Shown: one piece after another, positions 1-7,852 of the stretch
How positions within the stretch are numbered: position 1 is the stretch's first letter
How the letters are laid out: every line of letters starts with the position of its first letter
Position numbers and translations under genes: made by a program
Notes under the pieces: generated by a model
Told to the model about the DNA's origin: nothing
Databases searched by the model: none
The model's input: only the letters and a program-made list of their open reading frames with translations
NCBI GenBank assembly: GCA_002368865.1
Contig: DFDT01000175.1
Location: 1-11,968 of the forward strand
Length of the DNA stretch: 11,968 nt
Direction of reading: 5' to 3'
From: Lachnospiraceae bacterium UBA3821
Lineage (GTDB): Bacteria > Bacillota > Clostridia > Lachnospirales > Lachnospiraceae

Positions 1-650
1 TGATTTCAATGCCCGCACTTCTGACACCGATTATTCTGATTGGCGGCATTGTTTCCGGATTGTTCACGCCGACGGAGTCTGCGGCTTTTGCATGTATTTA
101 TGCGCTCCTTGTTGGAATCTTTTTTTATCGTTCCATTAAAATCAGACGTCTTCCGCACATACTGGTCGAGACAATGAAGATGGCTTCGCTCTCCCTTTTT
201 GCGCTGGCTACTGCTAATGCGCTCGGCGAATTGCTGAGTTATTATAGGCTAAACGTATTGGTGCAGGGATTCTTTACAGGGCTGCCCGGAGGAAAACTTA
301 TATTCCTCTTTGTAGTCGTCGTATTCTTTATGTTCGTCGGAACCTTTATGGATGCGGTGCCGGCAATGATCCTTTTTGTTCCAATCATCCTGCCTTCTGC
401 TACCGCGCTGGGACTTAGCCCGATCATCCTTGGCCTCATCATCATTGTGACGCTGGCATTAGGACTCGTCACACCACCATATGGTCTCTGCCTGCTGCTG
501 GCGTCGAGTATCAGCGGGATTAGCATTGAAGAGGGATTTCATGGGGCTCTGCCTTATTTCCTGTCATCTCTGGCAGTTCTGCTGCTGATGCTTTTGTTCC
601 CGAATTTTTGGCTTATGATACCGGCAGCAGTCTTTCCGGGTATGTTCTGA
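1..650 (+). CDS. dctM: TRAP transporter large permease (DctM), C-terminal part
   Basis: The reading frame is open from base 3, so the gene starts before the window and only about the last 215 of the roughly 425 residues usual for this family are present. The protein is very hydrophobic, with about six membrane segments. Early in the fragment is the LTPIILIGGIVSGLFTPTES segment typical of DctM, and later VGTFMDAVPAMILFVPI and LGLVTPPYG, matching the second half of the DctM/IT fold. DctM is the large membrane subunit of tripartite ATP-independent periplasmic transporters. It works with a small permease (DctQ) and a binding protein (DctP) to take up carboxylates or related solutes using an ion gradient. 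Those partners would lie upstream, outside the window. The substrate cannot be told from this fragment. The frame ends in TGA and is followed by a strong hairpin. Confidence 0.9.
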   Translation, partial: ISMPALLTPIILIGGIVSGLFTPTESAAFACIYALLVGIFFYRSIKIRRLPHILVETMKMASLSLFALATANALGELLSYYRLNVLVQGFFTGLPGGKLIFLFVVVVFFMFVGTFMDAVPAMILFVPIILPSATALGLSPIILGLIIIVTLALGLVTPPYGLCLLLASSISGISIEEGFHGALPYFLSSLAVLLLMLLFPNFWLMIPAAVFPGMF

Positions 651-707
651 TTTTCGAGCAGGAATGAATGATACGAAGGATATAATTAATAACGCTGAAA
701 AGTGAAA

Positions 708-746
708 ATATTCCGGGGTCGTAATACTCGACCCCGGAATGTTTTT
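708..746. terminator. Bidirectional hairpin terminator between convergent genes
   Basis: A perfect 12-bp stem (ATTCCGGGGTCG at 710-721 pairing with 729-740) encloses a 7-nt loop. It is followed on the plus strand by GTTTTT and on the minus strand by ATTTTCAC. It sits about 60 bases after the dctM stop and directly at the end of the minus-strand gene that stops at 749, so it can serve both transcripts. The stem and T-run are seen directly; termination is inferred. Confidence 0.85.
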
Positions 747-748
747 GC

Positions 749-1744
749 TCAAATCTTTGTCATTTCACTGTACCGCGCTTTGTTTTCTTTTGTAAAGCCG
801 AGAAGAACATCTGGGTTCTTTTGTACAATGGTCATCAGAGTTCTGTCGATCACTTCCTTTTTGTGTTTGAGGGGGATCAGCTGCTGTCTCGTTTTGTCGC
901 GCATGCAGCAGACGACAAAACTGTTCACTTCAATAAAGTTTCTGCGCACAACGTGCTTATAAGCCCATGCGATGTCTTTGTACGGAACAATGGAACAGCT
1001 GTTTTTGTCAAATATGAAATGATCCGTTAAGATGATTCCTTCGCTTGCGCCATCGGAACCATAAGCACTAAGCTCTCGGAAGGACTCGACAAGAAGTCCG
1101 CCGCTCTCAAGTTTCTTCAGAGATCTCTCAAGGTTCTTTTTTTTCTGTATTTCGTTGAGAAACAAGATAAACGCCACAATTGCGCAGACGGCTGAAAAGA
1201 CGGGAAGCGCCATTAGTCCCTGGTTTCTGGCTGTTATGTTTGTGTCCAGATAATAATCTCCGAGGTAGTAAGCCATTTCCTCTTCGGTTTGCTCATAAGT
1301 TTCGGCAATTGTCTGGAGGAGCTGATCCGGAAAAGCCGTGGAATACCCGGTCACTTTTACCGGAACAGGGGCAGCGGGAGCGGCTGTTTCATCAGATGAG
1401 GAACTCAGCCAATATTCGTACTGCGCCTGCATGGAAGAGAAGTCCTTTTGTGTCATTTGTACCAGATAGAGGAGTTCGTCAGCCCCCTGCACGACGAAAT
1501 AATACTCGCTGCCCCTGACAGCGCACCAGTCGTCAACGCCGATCACATCCAGCGAAACATACTTTCCTTCCTGCTCGCTGTCTATGGGGTCAAACGGCAA
1601 AGCGGCTTCACGCAAGCGATTCATGCGCAATACACCCCATATAGTTAAAAGTATTACTGCCGCCGCACACAGGATCGCAATCACTGTTTTGGCGCCTTTT
1701 CCCGTTTTAAAGTATTCTCTGAAGTTTTGTTTAATATCTTCCAT
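749..1744 (-). CDS. Two-helix membrane protein of unknown function with C-terminal PH-like domain
   Basis: I do not recognise a named family. The 331-residue protein starts at ATG with AGGAGG five bases upstream (1750-1755 on the minus strand). Visible layout: a short basic N-terminus, membrane helix at about 19-39, an extracytoplasmic region at about 42-175 with an Ala/Pro/Ser-rich patch near 114-128, a second helix at about 177-196, a Lys-rich stretch (KKKNLERSLKK), and a C-terminal cytoplasmic domain at about 235-325. That last domain has the pattern ILTDHFIF...VPYKDIAWAYK...RDKTRQQ...NPDVLLGF, which resembles bacterial PH-like domains. The N-terminal domain of the protein at 10155-11174 follows the same pattern (GGHLLN...VPLFCIERIYKR...DDSGKKREQ...FPSV). 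The gene stands alone, divergent from the pectate-lyase pseudogene. A sensing or envelope role is possible but not shown. Confidence 0.8.
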   Translation of the reverse strand: MEDIKQNFREYFKTGKGAKTVIAILCAAAVILLTIWGVLRMNRLREAALPFDPIDSEQEGKYVSLDVIGVDDWCAVRGSEYYFVVQGADELLYLVQMTQKDFSSMQAQYEYWLSSSSDETAAPAAPVPVKVTGYSTAFPDQLLQTIAETYEQTEEEMAYYLGDYYLDTNITARNQGLMALPVFSAVCAIVAFILFLNEIQKKKNLERSLKKLESGGLLVESFRELSAYGSDGASEGIILTDHFIFDKNSCSIVPYKDIAWAYKHVVRRNFIEVNSFVVCCMRDKTRQQLIPLKHKKEVIDRTLMTIVQKNPDVLLGFTKENKARYSEMTKI

Positions 1745-2016
1745 TAAGACCTCCTAAAAAAATGACTGTCACGGGCGGCGCAAAAACGCTAACCGAACCC
1801 GCGTAAGTAATTCTGATTCCGACGCACAAACGTGTTACAAACGAAAACGATTTTTTGCTAAATTAAACGGAAATTACGGCATGAGAAAGTTTATAGTAAA
1901 TGTTAAATTGATGATAAATGGATGAAAAAATAAATAGAACATTCTTTAAAACAATTGTAAAATTGCCGTAACAATGAAATGCATGAAAAAGCGAGTTGTT
2001 TGAAAGGAGATGTTTT
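1745..2016. promoter_or_regulatory. AT-rich divergent intergenic region
   Basis: This 272-base gap separates two divergent genes and should carry promoters for both, but none is clear. The best plus-strand candidate is TTGATG (1908-1913), a 17-base spacer, then TAAATA (1931-1936), which matches the -10 consensus poorly. The 8-bp motif TTACGGCA near 1874-1881 recurs inverted as TGCCGTAA near 1964-1971. It could be an operator pair or chance. The right end holds the AAAGGAG ribosome binding site (2003-2009) that fixes the start at 2017, in preference to an in-frame TTG at 1996. Confidence 0.35.
2003..2009 (+). promoter_or_regulatory. Ribosome binding site of the pectate-lyase pseudogene
   Basis: AAAGGAG lies seven bases before the ATG at 2017, which opens directly into a classical signal peptide. 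This decides the start in favour of 2017 over the in-frame TTG at 1996. The signal is intact although the downstream gene is broken. Confidence 0.75.
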
Positions 2017-5000
2017 ATGAAAAAGCAAGGGCTTTTCAAGGCTATTGCGCTGATGCTGGCAATTGTTCTGGCGGTAAGTTTGTATCAGCCCGGGAGCGCC
2101 AGGGCGGCGGAAACGTCTGCTGGCGCCTATGACACAACTGAAACGGCTAATGAGGAAATCGAGCCGGTTGAAGAGAACGCCGCTGACAGAGTGGAAAAAT
2201 CGGAAGAAGAGATCGGCGACAATGAGAACGCTGGTGATAAGGACGGCACGACAGGTGAGAACGTTGAAATGGAAGAAATACCAATTGAGGAAAGCGAGAG
2301 TGATGCTGAAGAGAATACCGCGGCGGAGTTTTCTGAAGGCGAGGATAAGATTACAGTGGAAGGTGATGACGGGAACGCTGACGAAATCGCGGTAAAGGAG
2401 GAAAAGAGAGCTGTAGCAGAGGAGGCGGATGAAGATCCTGAGTGGTTTTTGCCAGAACTATGTGAAACAATCACGGTTTCCGGCTACTATATGTACCCAG
2501 GCTTCAGCGCTTACGGACTGACAGAAGGTGTCAAAGTTCAGGCTGACTGCGACATTTGAACTGACTAACTCAGATATCATGGGGAATCAGGCCGGGTTTG
2601 GAATTTACGCTTTTGATATAGCCGGGCTGGGCACAAAGGACGCAAAATATCTCAATTCTGTTGCCGTGGGCAATTTCAAGCTGCGCGACGGAAGTGAGAC
2701 AAAATATCATCACAGCGGAGTCCGCGTTGTAACAGGTTATGAGTCCTATGACCCCACAAGTACTGCGGGAAGCGGAAGGAATCTGGACAACACAAGGGCG
2801 TTCAGCAAAAAGCCTGAAGCAGACGTGGTCGTTTCGGGTGAAAAGTTTACATAAACACTTGAGAAAACAGACACCGGATTCCTATGCTCTTACGAGGATG
2901 AGACCTTTGAGATCCCCGGCGTAAATAAGCTTATGGAACAGGAGGACGGATCTATAGTCGTCGCGCTGGCGGTAGGAAGGTGCAATGGGACGATCTCAGA
3001 TATTCACTTTGAGAAGAATCCGGGAACTGCCACCTCGGACACGACGGTCAAAGAGACGGAACCCAAGGTCAGCGTATACTCCTCGAATACGACGGGAGAG
3101 CAGGAATACCTTGTTTATGGCAGATTCCAATGTTAAAGGCACTATAACCCTTTCCGGGAACGGACAGGAGCTTGGCACGGCGCAGACGGGACCCGATCTC
3201 GTTGCCAAAATAGAGACAGAATTGTGGAATCCGGGCGGAATAAACGAGATGGTTTATTCCTTCCTGCCGGACGAGACTGATCCAGATCTGACAAGTTACG
3301 AGCCGGTTGAAGGTATGTTGCCTGTAAAGTGGAGAGCACACGGAATCGCGAGAGAGGTCGTCTACACTTCTCCGGATGCGCCCGTAAACGGACAGGGAAC
3401 GAGGGAAGACCCTGTGGATCTTCAGACAATGCTTAACAGCGCGATGCCGGGACAGACGATCATCATGCTGGACGGAACATATTCGTTGGCAGAGCAATAT
3501 TTTATCCCAAGAAATGTTTGCGGAAAGGATGGCGAAGAGATCACGCTGATGCCAGAAATGACGCGGATGGTTTTGCGGCAAAGCTCACTTGCGGGGAAGG
3601 AATTGTTATCTACGGATGTATATCTCATCACAATATTGACGACGGCTGGGATCTGTACGCCAAGTCGACTACCGGCCCCATAGGCGCCGTAACGATCGAA
3701 AACTGCGTAGCGTACACCAACGGATTCCTTTTGGGAGATGATCCGTCTGACAGCAGCGTGGCTTTCGGAGAAGGAAACGGCTTCAAACTGGGCGGAGAAA
3801 ATATGTATGGGGCGCACAAGCTGATTAATTCGGTTTCATTCAACAATTACGCCAAGGGAATAACCAGCAATTCCGGACCCAACTGTCAGGTCATCAACTG
3901 CACTGCCTATAACAACTCCTTAAAGGGAGGATCCTATAACTTGAGTTTGTATACAAAACAGTCAAATGAAAAGGCCTGGGTAGTGGACGGTGTGATCTCG
4001 CTGGCGACAAACGGGACTACAGCTGCAGAGCTGGGTTCTTCGAACGGCTTTCTGTATTCGCTCAGAAGCAGAACAAACTATCTGTTTGAGGGCGAGAAGT
4101 CGGAAAATAACCAGGGCGTCAGGGCAATGGAGGACTGGTTCGAAAGTACTGATGTATCGATTGTTCCCACCAGGAACCCGGACGGGACTATAAATATGCA
4201 TGGCCTGTTGGTGCTTAAAGACAATGCTCCGGCGGACAGCGGCGCAAGAATTAACACCTCGTCCGGCGCGGCTTCCAAAAAACCGGATAGTAGCGGACCG
4301 GTTGCGGGGCAGGAGGCGCAGAGACTTGTAAGGATCGATATCGGGGAAGAATATACAGAAGATTCTCTTACAAACGTGGTTAAACAGGCGTCGGGCGCAG
4401 AAAATGCCTCCCAGCTTGAAACGTTCATGCGGTCAGCTGTAACGGACGACGAAAGGGCAAAAGCGATTCTGGATGGCGTAACGAAGGAGGACACGTCGGT
4501 CTACGAAGTTATTGTCTATGTGAGTTTTGACGGCGGAGATACGTGGATCACTGCGGACGAGGAGACCTTCCCGACATCCGGAGTAGACCTTGTATTTGAC
4601 TATCCGGCCGGAACCGGAGCGGAAGCGTATGCTTTTGTCGCCGCGCATCTGATCACACAGGACATCAACGGAAGGAAGCAGGGCGAAATGGAGTTCCTTA
4701 AGCCAGTCGGAGAGGAAGAGGGGTTGAAACTTCATGTGGACAGCTATCGCCATTCGCGCTCGGCTGGAAAAAGTCGGAAGAGACGACAGCCGTGGAAGAT
4801 TCGGCAGACGACAGCAATAAGAATACCGGAAAAACGGAAGCCGAGACGGGCAGCGCAGGCGGAAAAGAGAATGGAACCAGAAGCGGAACCAAGAGCGGTT
4901 CAGGCAGTGGGTCTTCCAGCACGTCTAAGACTAAAGGCGTAAGGTCAGGCGATGGCGCGCCTATAACTGAAACCACAGCGGTGATCGTGCTTGCCGCGGC

Positions 5001-5049
5001 TATAATCGCGTTTATTCTGGTTCATCGTATCAAAATAAACCGTAAATAG
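2017..5049 (+). pseudogene. Secreted, membrane-anchored pectate lyase (PL9 family), multiply disrupted
   Basis: Joined across frames this encodes about 1,000 residues. In order: a signal peptide (MKKQGLFKAIALML..., Ala-rich cut site near residue 30); an acidic Glu/Asp linker (about 2110-2440); a likely beta-sandwich module (2460-3060); a right-handed beta-helix beginning PVNGQGTREDPVDLQTML; the PL9 core ADGFAAKLT...DDGWDLYAK...GNGFKLGG; a C-terminal beta domain (VSFDGGDTWITAD...LSPFALGW); an acidic/Ser-Gly linker; and a TGD-like tail VRSGDGAPI, one membrane helix and RIKINRK. Breaks: extra base near 2548 (frame 1 to 2); in-frame TAA at 2852-2854; extra base near 3120-3128 (frame 2 to 3); internal deletion with frame change near 3552-3558; lost base near 4741 (frame 2 to 1). 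PL9 enzymes cut polygalacturonate by calcium-dependent beta-elimination. An intact product would degrade pectin at the cell surface; this copy cannot make it without repair. Confidence 0.88.
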
Positions 5050-5230
5050 AAACAATTTGCAGGGAGAATAAAAGAATTATGTCAAAATAAACCTAATATA
5101 TCTATAAAACCAATCTTATCCATCCGAGCTTTCGGTACTAATATATCAAACAAAGAGAGACGATATATTGACTCTCTGTATATATAAAACATACCTTGTC
5201 CCGCAAGAGGCGATAGTTAGGAGGATAAAG
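5050..5230 (+). other. Leader region with possible rRNA-operon (23S-5S) relic
   Basis: This stretch lies between the pseudogene and the small secreted protein. At 5126-5147 the sequence contains GAGCT followed by CGGTACTAATA and ATC. As I remember it, this resembles the conserved 3' end of clostridial 23S rRNA (GAGCTGACCGGTACTAATAGATC). About 60 bases later, at 5208-5224, GGCGATAGTTAGGAGG resembles the start of a 5S rRNA, and it also supplies the AGGAGG used by the next gene. An AGAGAG/CTCTCT inverted pair flanks the AT-rich middle (5154-5177). No functional rRNA is present. The resemblance is from memory and could be chance. No clear promoter was found; TTGACT at 5168-5173 lacks a well-spaced -10. 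Confidence 0.3.
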
Positions 5231-5611
5231 ATGAAATACAGAAATACAATATTAGGATCCCTGCTCACGCTGGTTCTTACGGTTGGAGCAATTACCGCCT
5301 TCCCGGCGGTATCGACCGCTGTAGGCTACTCGGAGGAGATGGCATCCCTGATGCAGGAAAATGTTTATGTAAAGACGCAGAATCTGGAATACACGAATGA
5401 AGCCGGACAAAAGATGCAGCTTTCTGTGTCTTCCAACGGTGACGACACTAAAATTCTTGTATACGCAAACCACGAAGGAGAGTGGAATCACGTGATCCTC
5501 ACCCGCGATGGAGAAGGAACTTATATGGTTGAAGACAGTACGTTTTCCGAAACCGATACGAAGGGAATCAGCGAGATAGCTTCATCAAATGATGAGTGGA
5601 GAGAGATGTGA
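5231..5611 (+). CDS. Small secreted protein of unknown function
   Basis: A 126-residue protein. The start is ATG at 5231 because AGGAGG (5219-5224) sits six bases upstream and the product then opens with a signal peptide: MKYRN, a hydrophobic core ILGSLLTLVLTVGAITAF, then small residues giving a cut site near residue 28-31 (PAVSTAVG). A longer in-frame start at 5168 (TTG) is not supported. The mature part of about 95 residues is acidic, has no cysteine and no membrane helix, and looks beta-rich (VYVKTQNLEYTNEAG..., KILVYANHEGEWNHVIL). No family was recognised. It follows the pectate-lyase pseudogene by 181 bases on the same strand and ends just before a strong hairpin, so it is probably its own transcription unit. 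Confidence 0.75.
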   Translation: MKYRNTILGSLLTLVLTVGAITAFPAVSTAVGYSEEMASLMQENVYVKTQNLEYTNEAGQKMQLSVSSNGDDTKILVYANHEGEWNHVILTRDGEGTYMVEDSTFSETDTKGISEIASSNDEWREM

Positions 5612-5618
5612 ATGTGCA

Positions 5619-5653
5619 AACCGGAAGGGAGATTTGATCCCTTCCGGTTCTTT
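5619..5653. terminator. Hairpin terminator between convergent genes
   Basis: A perfect 12-bp stem (AACCGGAAGGGA at 5619-5630 pairing with 5638-5649) has a 7-nt loop and is followed by CTTTGTT. It lies eight bases after the stop of the small secreted protein. A second short hairpin, GCCGG/CCGGC at 5657-5673, follows just before the end of the minus-strand hsdR fragment. The pair separates two convergent genes. The T-tract is modest, so termination strength is inferred. Confidence 0.75.
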
Positions 5654-5679
5654 GTTGCCGGAATTAAACCGGCGATTAT

Positions 5680-7500
5680 TCATTTCGGAACATCAATGTC
5701 AAAACCACCCTTCAAGATGAAGTCACGAAGTAAATTGTCTACTTTGATGTTTACCTTTGGAATTGGCAGCTTTGATCCTGTGAGAGCCTCGAAATATGCC
5801 TTGGCTCTTGTCCTATCTACGGTTGTCTTTAATGCATCGAATCTGCCAAACTCGTTGATATTGTCCTCGGTGATATGCTGCATCATAAGATTGCGGAGCA
5901 TTTTTTCGTTCAGACCAAGTGCATATACCGCCAGCCGGTGAATCTGATCGTCTTTCGCCCTGGAGACATACTTAATAACATACTCTTTGAATGTTTTCCT
6001 GGCGATAATGGTAACATCTCCACTCTGAATATCATGCAGGAAGATATTTGCATATTTCTGTTCTTCTTGAGAAAGCGTTGCAAATGTTTTATGTAGCTCA
6101 TCTTCGGCTTTCTGCAATTCTTCCGCACCGGCACCTTGAGTATGGAGTAATTTCAGATACTTTTCAAAGCGGGAGTTCATATAATCTGAGTCAATCTTGT
6201 CCGTGTCGATAGTAGTCAGATATCCGTCGATATCATACGGAACATCATCACCACCCGTTCCGGGCCCCGGTCCAAACAGCTCTTTATATCGTTTTGCCAG
6301 AATCAGATACGTTGTCTCATTAAGAGCCACGGTTACTTCATGAACATTGCCGATAGCCTCGTCTACGACTGAATACTCGAGCTTCTGCCAGGTAAAGCCC
6401 TGGACCTTGGCCGCTTCAAGACAATCATTAAACTGACGGAAGAGCTCTGCAAACTTCTTCCTTTCCGACGTTTCCGGAGGGATTTTTTCAAAATTTGCAA
6501 CACCTGCCTGTTCAAAGACGTCCTTTATCTGTTCAAATAAAAAGTTCATGCCCTCCAGATTCTTATGAAGCCTCTGGGCAAATAATCCAAACGGTCTGTC
6601 TCCGGAATAAAGTTTGACCGCCGCCTCGATATTTTTTTCCATCGTATGCGGCTTTCTATAATACTTGATTGTTCCGAAAGGTTTATCTGGTCCGAACAGC
6701 CTGTTGGTTCGAGAAAATGCCTGGATAATGTTCTCATAGCGAAGCAACTTGTCCAGATAGAGTGTATTGATCCATTTTGAATCGAACCCGGTCAGCATCT
6801 GATCAACTACGATCAGAAGGTCAATTTCTTTGTCAGGAGTTCTGTCAATGCGTTCATATGGTCTCTTGTGGGCTAATCTGGCAGCAATGTCTTTTTTCAT
6901 CTTGGCAAAAGATGCGGCTGTAAAGTCCTGACCATATCTCCGATTGTAATCTTCAATCAGTTCCAACAGACCGTCTTCTTTGACTTTCGCTCCACCATTG
7001 TTGTCAACGCTCGGGTCGAAAAGCGTCGTCACTTTGAGATCAGGGGCGGTTTCTTTAAAGCGGTGATAGTACTCAATTGCTTCCGGGATGCTGCCGGTGG
7101 CAAATATTGCATGGAATTTATAATTCTGAGAGAGAATCATCCAGTTATCCGTGATATCCTTTACTACCATGGCCTGATGCTCTTCTGTGTGATACTGGCT
7201 GAGCGGCAAATAGTCTTCAATGCCTTTTACATAAGTCCCGTTGCTTTCACGGTATCCGGCCATAGGAACATTTTGCATATAGTACAAGAAGACTTTCTTC
7301 CTGCCTTCATCGGCCATGGCTTCCTGCACGGACCCAGCCTTGGCTTTCTCTAACGCCACAACTTGCCTGACGTCACGGTCCTTGTAGGTTAAAACTTTAT
7401 ACGGATCGAATCCGAGCACGTTCTTATCACGGACCCCGTCAGCAATACTGTACCTGTGAAGCTCGTTTCCGAATACCGTACACTCATCAAACATTACCAA
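5680..7500 (-). pseudogene. hsdR: Type I restriction enzyme R subunit (HsdR), N-terminally truncated
   Basis: About 605 residues remain of a subunit that is normally about 1,000. The fragment begins at FDECTVFGNELHRYSIADGV, which in HsdR follows the first motor domain. It keeps the second RecA-like motor domain: FHAIFATGSIPEAIEYYHRF (residues 129-148), motif V VVDQMLTGFDSKW (231-243) and motif VI IIQAFSRTNR (258-267). After that comes the helical C-terminal region that contacts the methylase, ending DIDVPK. The PD-(D/E)XK nuclease domain and first motor domain, with Walker A and DEAD-type motifs, are missing. The piece therefore cannot cut or translocate DNA by itself. HsdR normally works with HsdM and HsdS; neither is in the window. 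Candidate starts (TTG 7500, ATG 7494) follow AAAAAAGG. A frame stop just upstream (7507-7509) shows the N-terminal part is absent rather than missed. Inferred: a deletion remnant. Confidence 0.88.
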
Positions 7501-7735
7501 CCTTTTTTACTGCCAAATCAAGATCCAGGTCGTGAAGGCCGTGATATGCCTTCAAAAGAAAGTCTACCGGAATCTTTTTTATTATTTCTGTACTCGGCAA
7601 ATTGTAATACCATTGATAATAGGCGTAGAACCCACCTATCCAGTCCGGGGCGAACCCTTCAATGGCTTTTCCGCACTTGAACTCATAATGCTCGGTGCTT
7701 GTGAAATACTGCAAGATAGTATAATCTCGGAGACG
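7487..7735 (-). pseudogene. 3' remnant of an unrecognised gene abutting truncated hsdR
   Basis: The minus-strand frame is open from after a stop at 7736-7738 to a TGA at 7487-7489 and has no ATG; the only candidate start is TTG at 7714, without a ribosome binding site. The roughly 80 residues look like real protein, rich in aromatic residues (TEHYEFKCGKAIEGFAPDW, GGFYAYYQWYYNLPS) and ending YHGLHDLDLDLAVKKVGNV. I recognise no family. Its stop overlaps the first codons of the hsdR fragment, so it lies immediately before it in the same orientation. The simplest reading is that a deletion joined the tail of one gene to the interior of hsdR. It could instead be a short intact gene with a TTG start. 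Confidence 0.45.
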
Positions 7736-7776
7736 TTATTATAACGTTATTGTCTGAGTGCTATTTATATTATTAT
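7733..7776. promoter_or_regulatory. Candidate operator/promoter upstream of aqpZ
   Basis: ACGTTATT occurs twice (7733-7740 and 7744-7751) with an 11-base period. The same bases form the palindrome CGTTAT-T-ATAACG (7734-7746). Such compact symmetric sites often bind a dimeric regulator. A possible -10, TATTAT, is at 7771-7776, with TTATTG 18 bases or TTGTCT 15 bases upstream as imperfect -35 choices. The palindrome would overlap or adjoin the -35 box. Regulation is inferred from symmetry only. Confidence 0.35.
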
Positions 7777-7852
7777 GCGGATGAGGGCAATAAACCGAGC
7801 ACGGTCAGAAAGTCCCGCCGCTAATATTAACGATATCGAAAGGACAGAATGT

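Noticed and set aside
2127..2474. Minus-strand serine-rich open frame of 115 codons
   Set aside because: It is the antisense shadow of the Glu/Asp-rich linker in the pectate-lyase gene (GAA/GAG codons read as TTC/CTC and TCT/TCC), with no ribosome binding site.
2017..5049. Breaks in the pectate-lyase gene as simple sequencing error
   Set aside because: The breaks are not in long homopolymers, include an internal deletion and a stop, and neighbouring long genes are uninterrupted. Error cannot be fully excluded without reads.
5108..5226. A functional 23S or 5S rRNA gene
   Set aside because: Only short resemblances exist and the bodies of both RNAs are absent; kept only as a possible relic.
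5168..5230. TTG start at 5168 extending the small secreted protein by 21 residues
   Set aside because: The extension has no ribosome binding site and would place a charged stretch before the signal peptide; AGGAGG points to ATG 5231.
5612..6096. Plus-strand open frames at 5612-5941 and 5875-6096
   Set aside because: They lie opposite the hsdR fragment, which has clear helicase motifs, and the first includes the terminator hairpin.
7775..7852. N-terminal extension of aqpZ from 7775
   Set aside because: AqpZ homology starts at MKKYLSELIG, and AAAGGA is correctly spaced for ATG 7853.
7777..7852. Riboswitch upstream of aqpZ
   Set aside because: The leader is only about 75 bases, and I could not match it to any riboswitch consensus I know.
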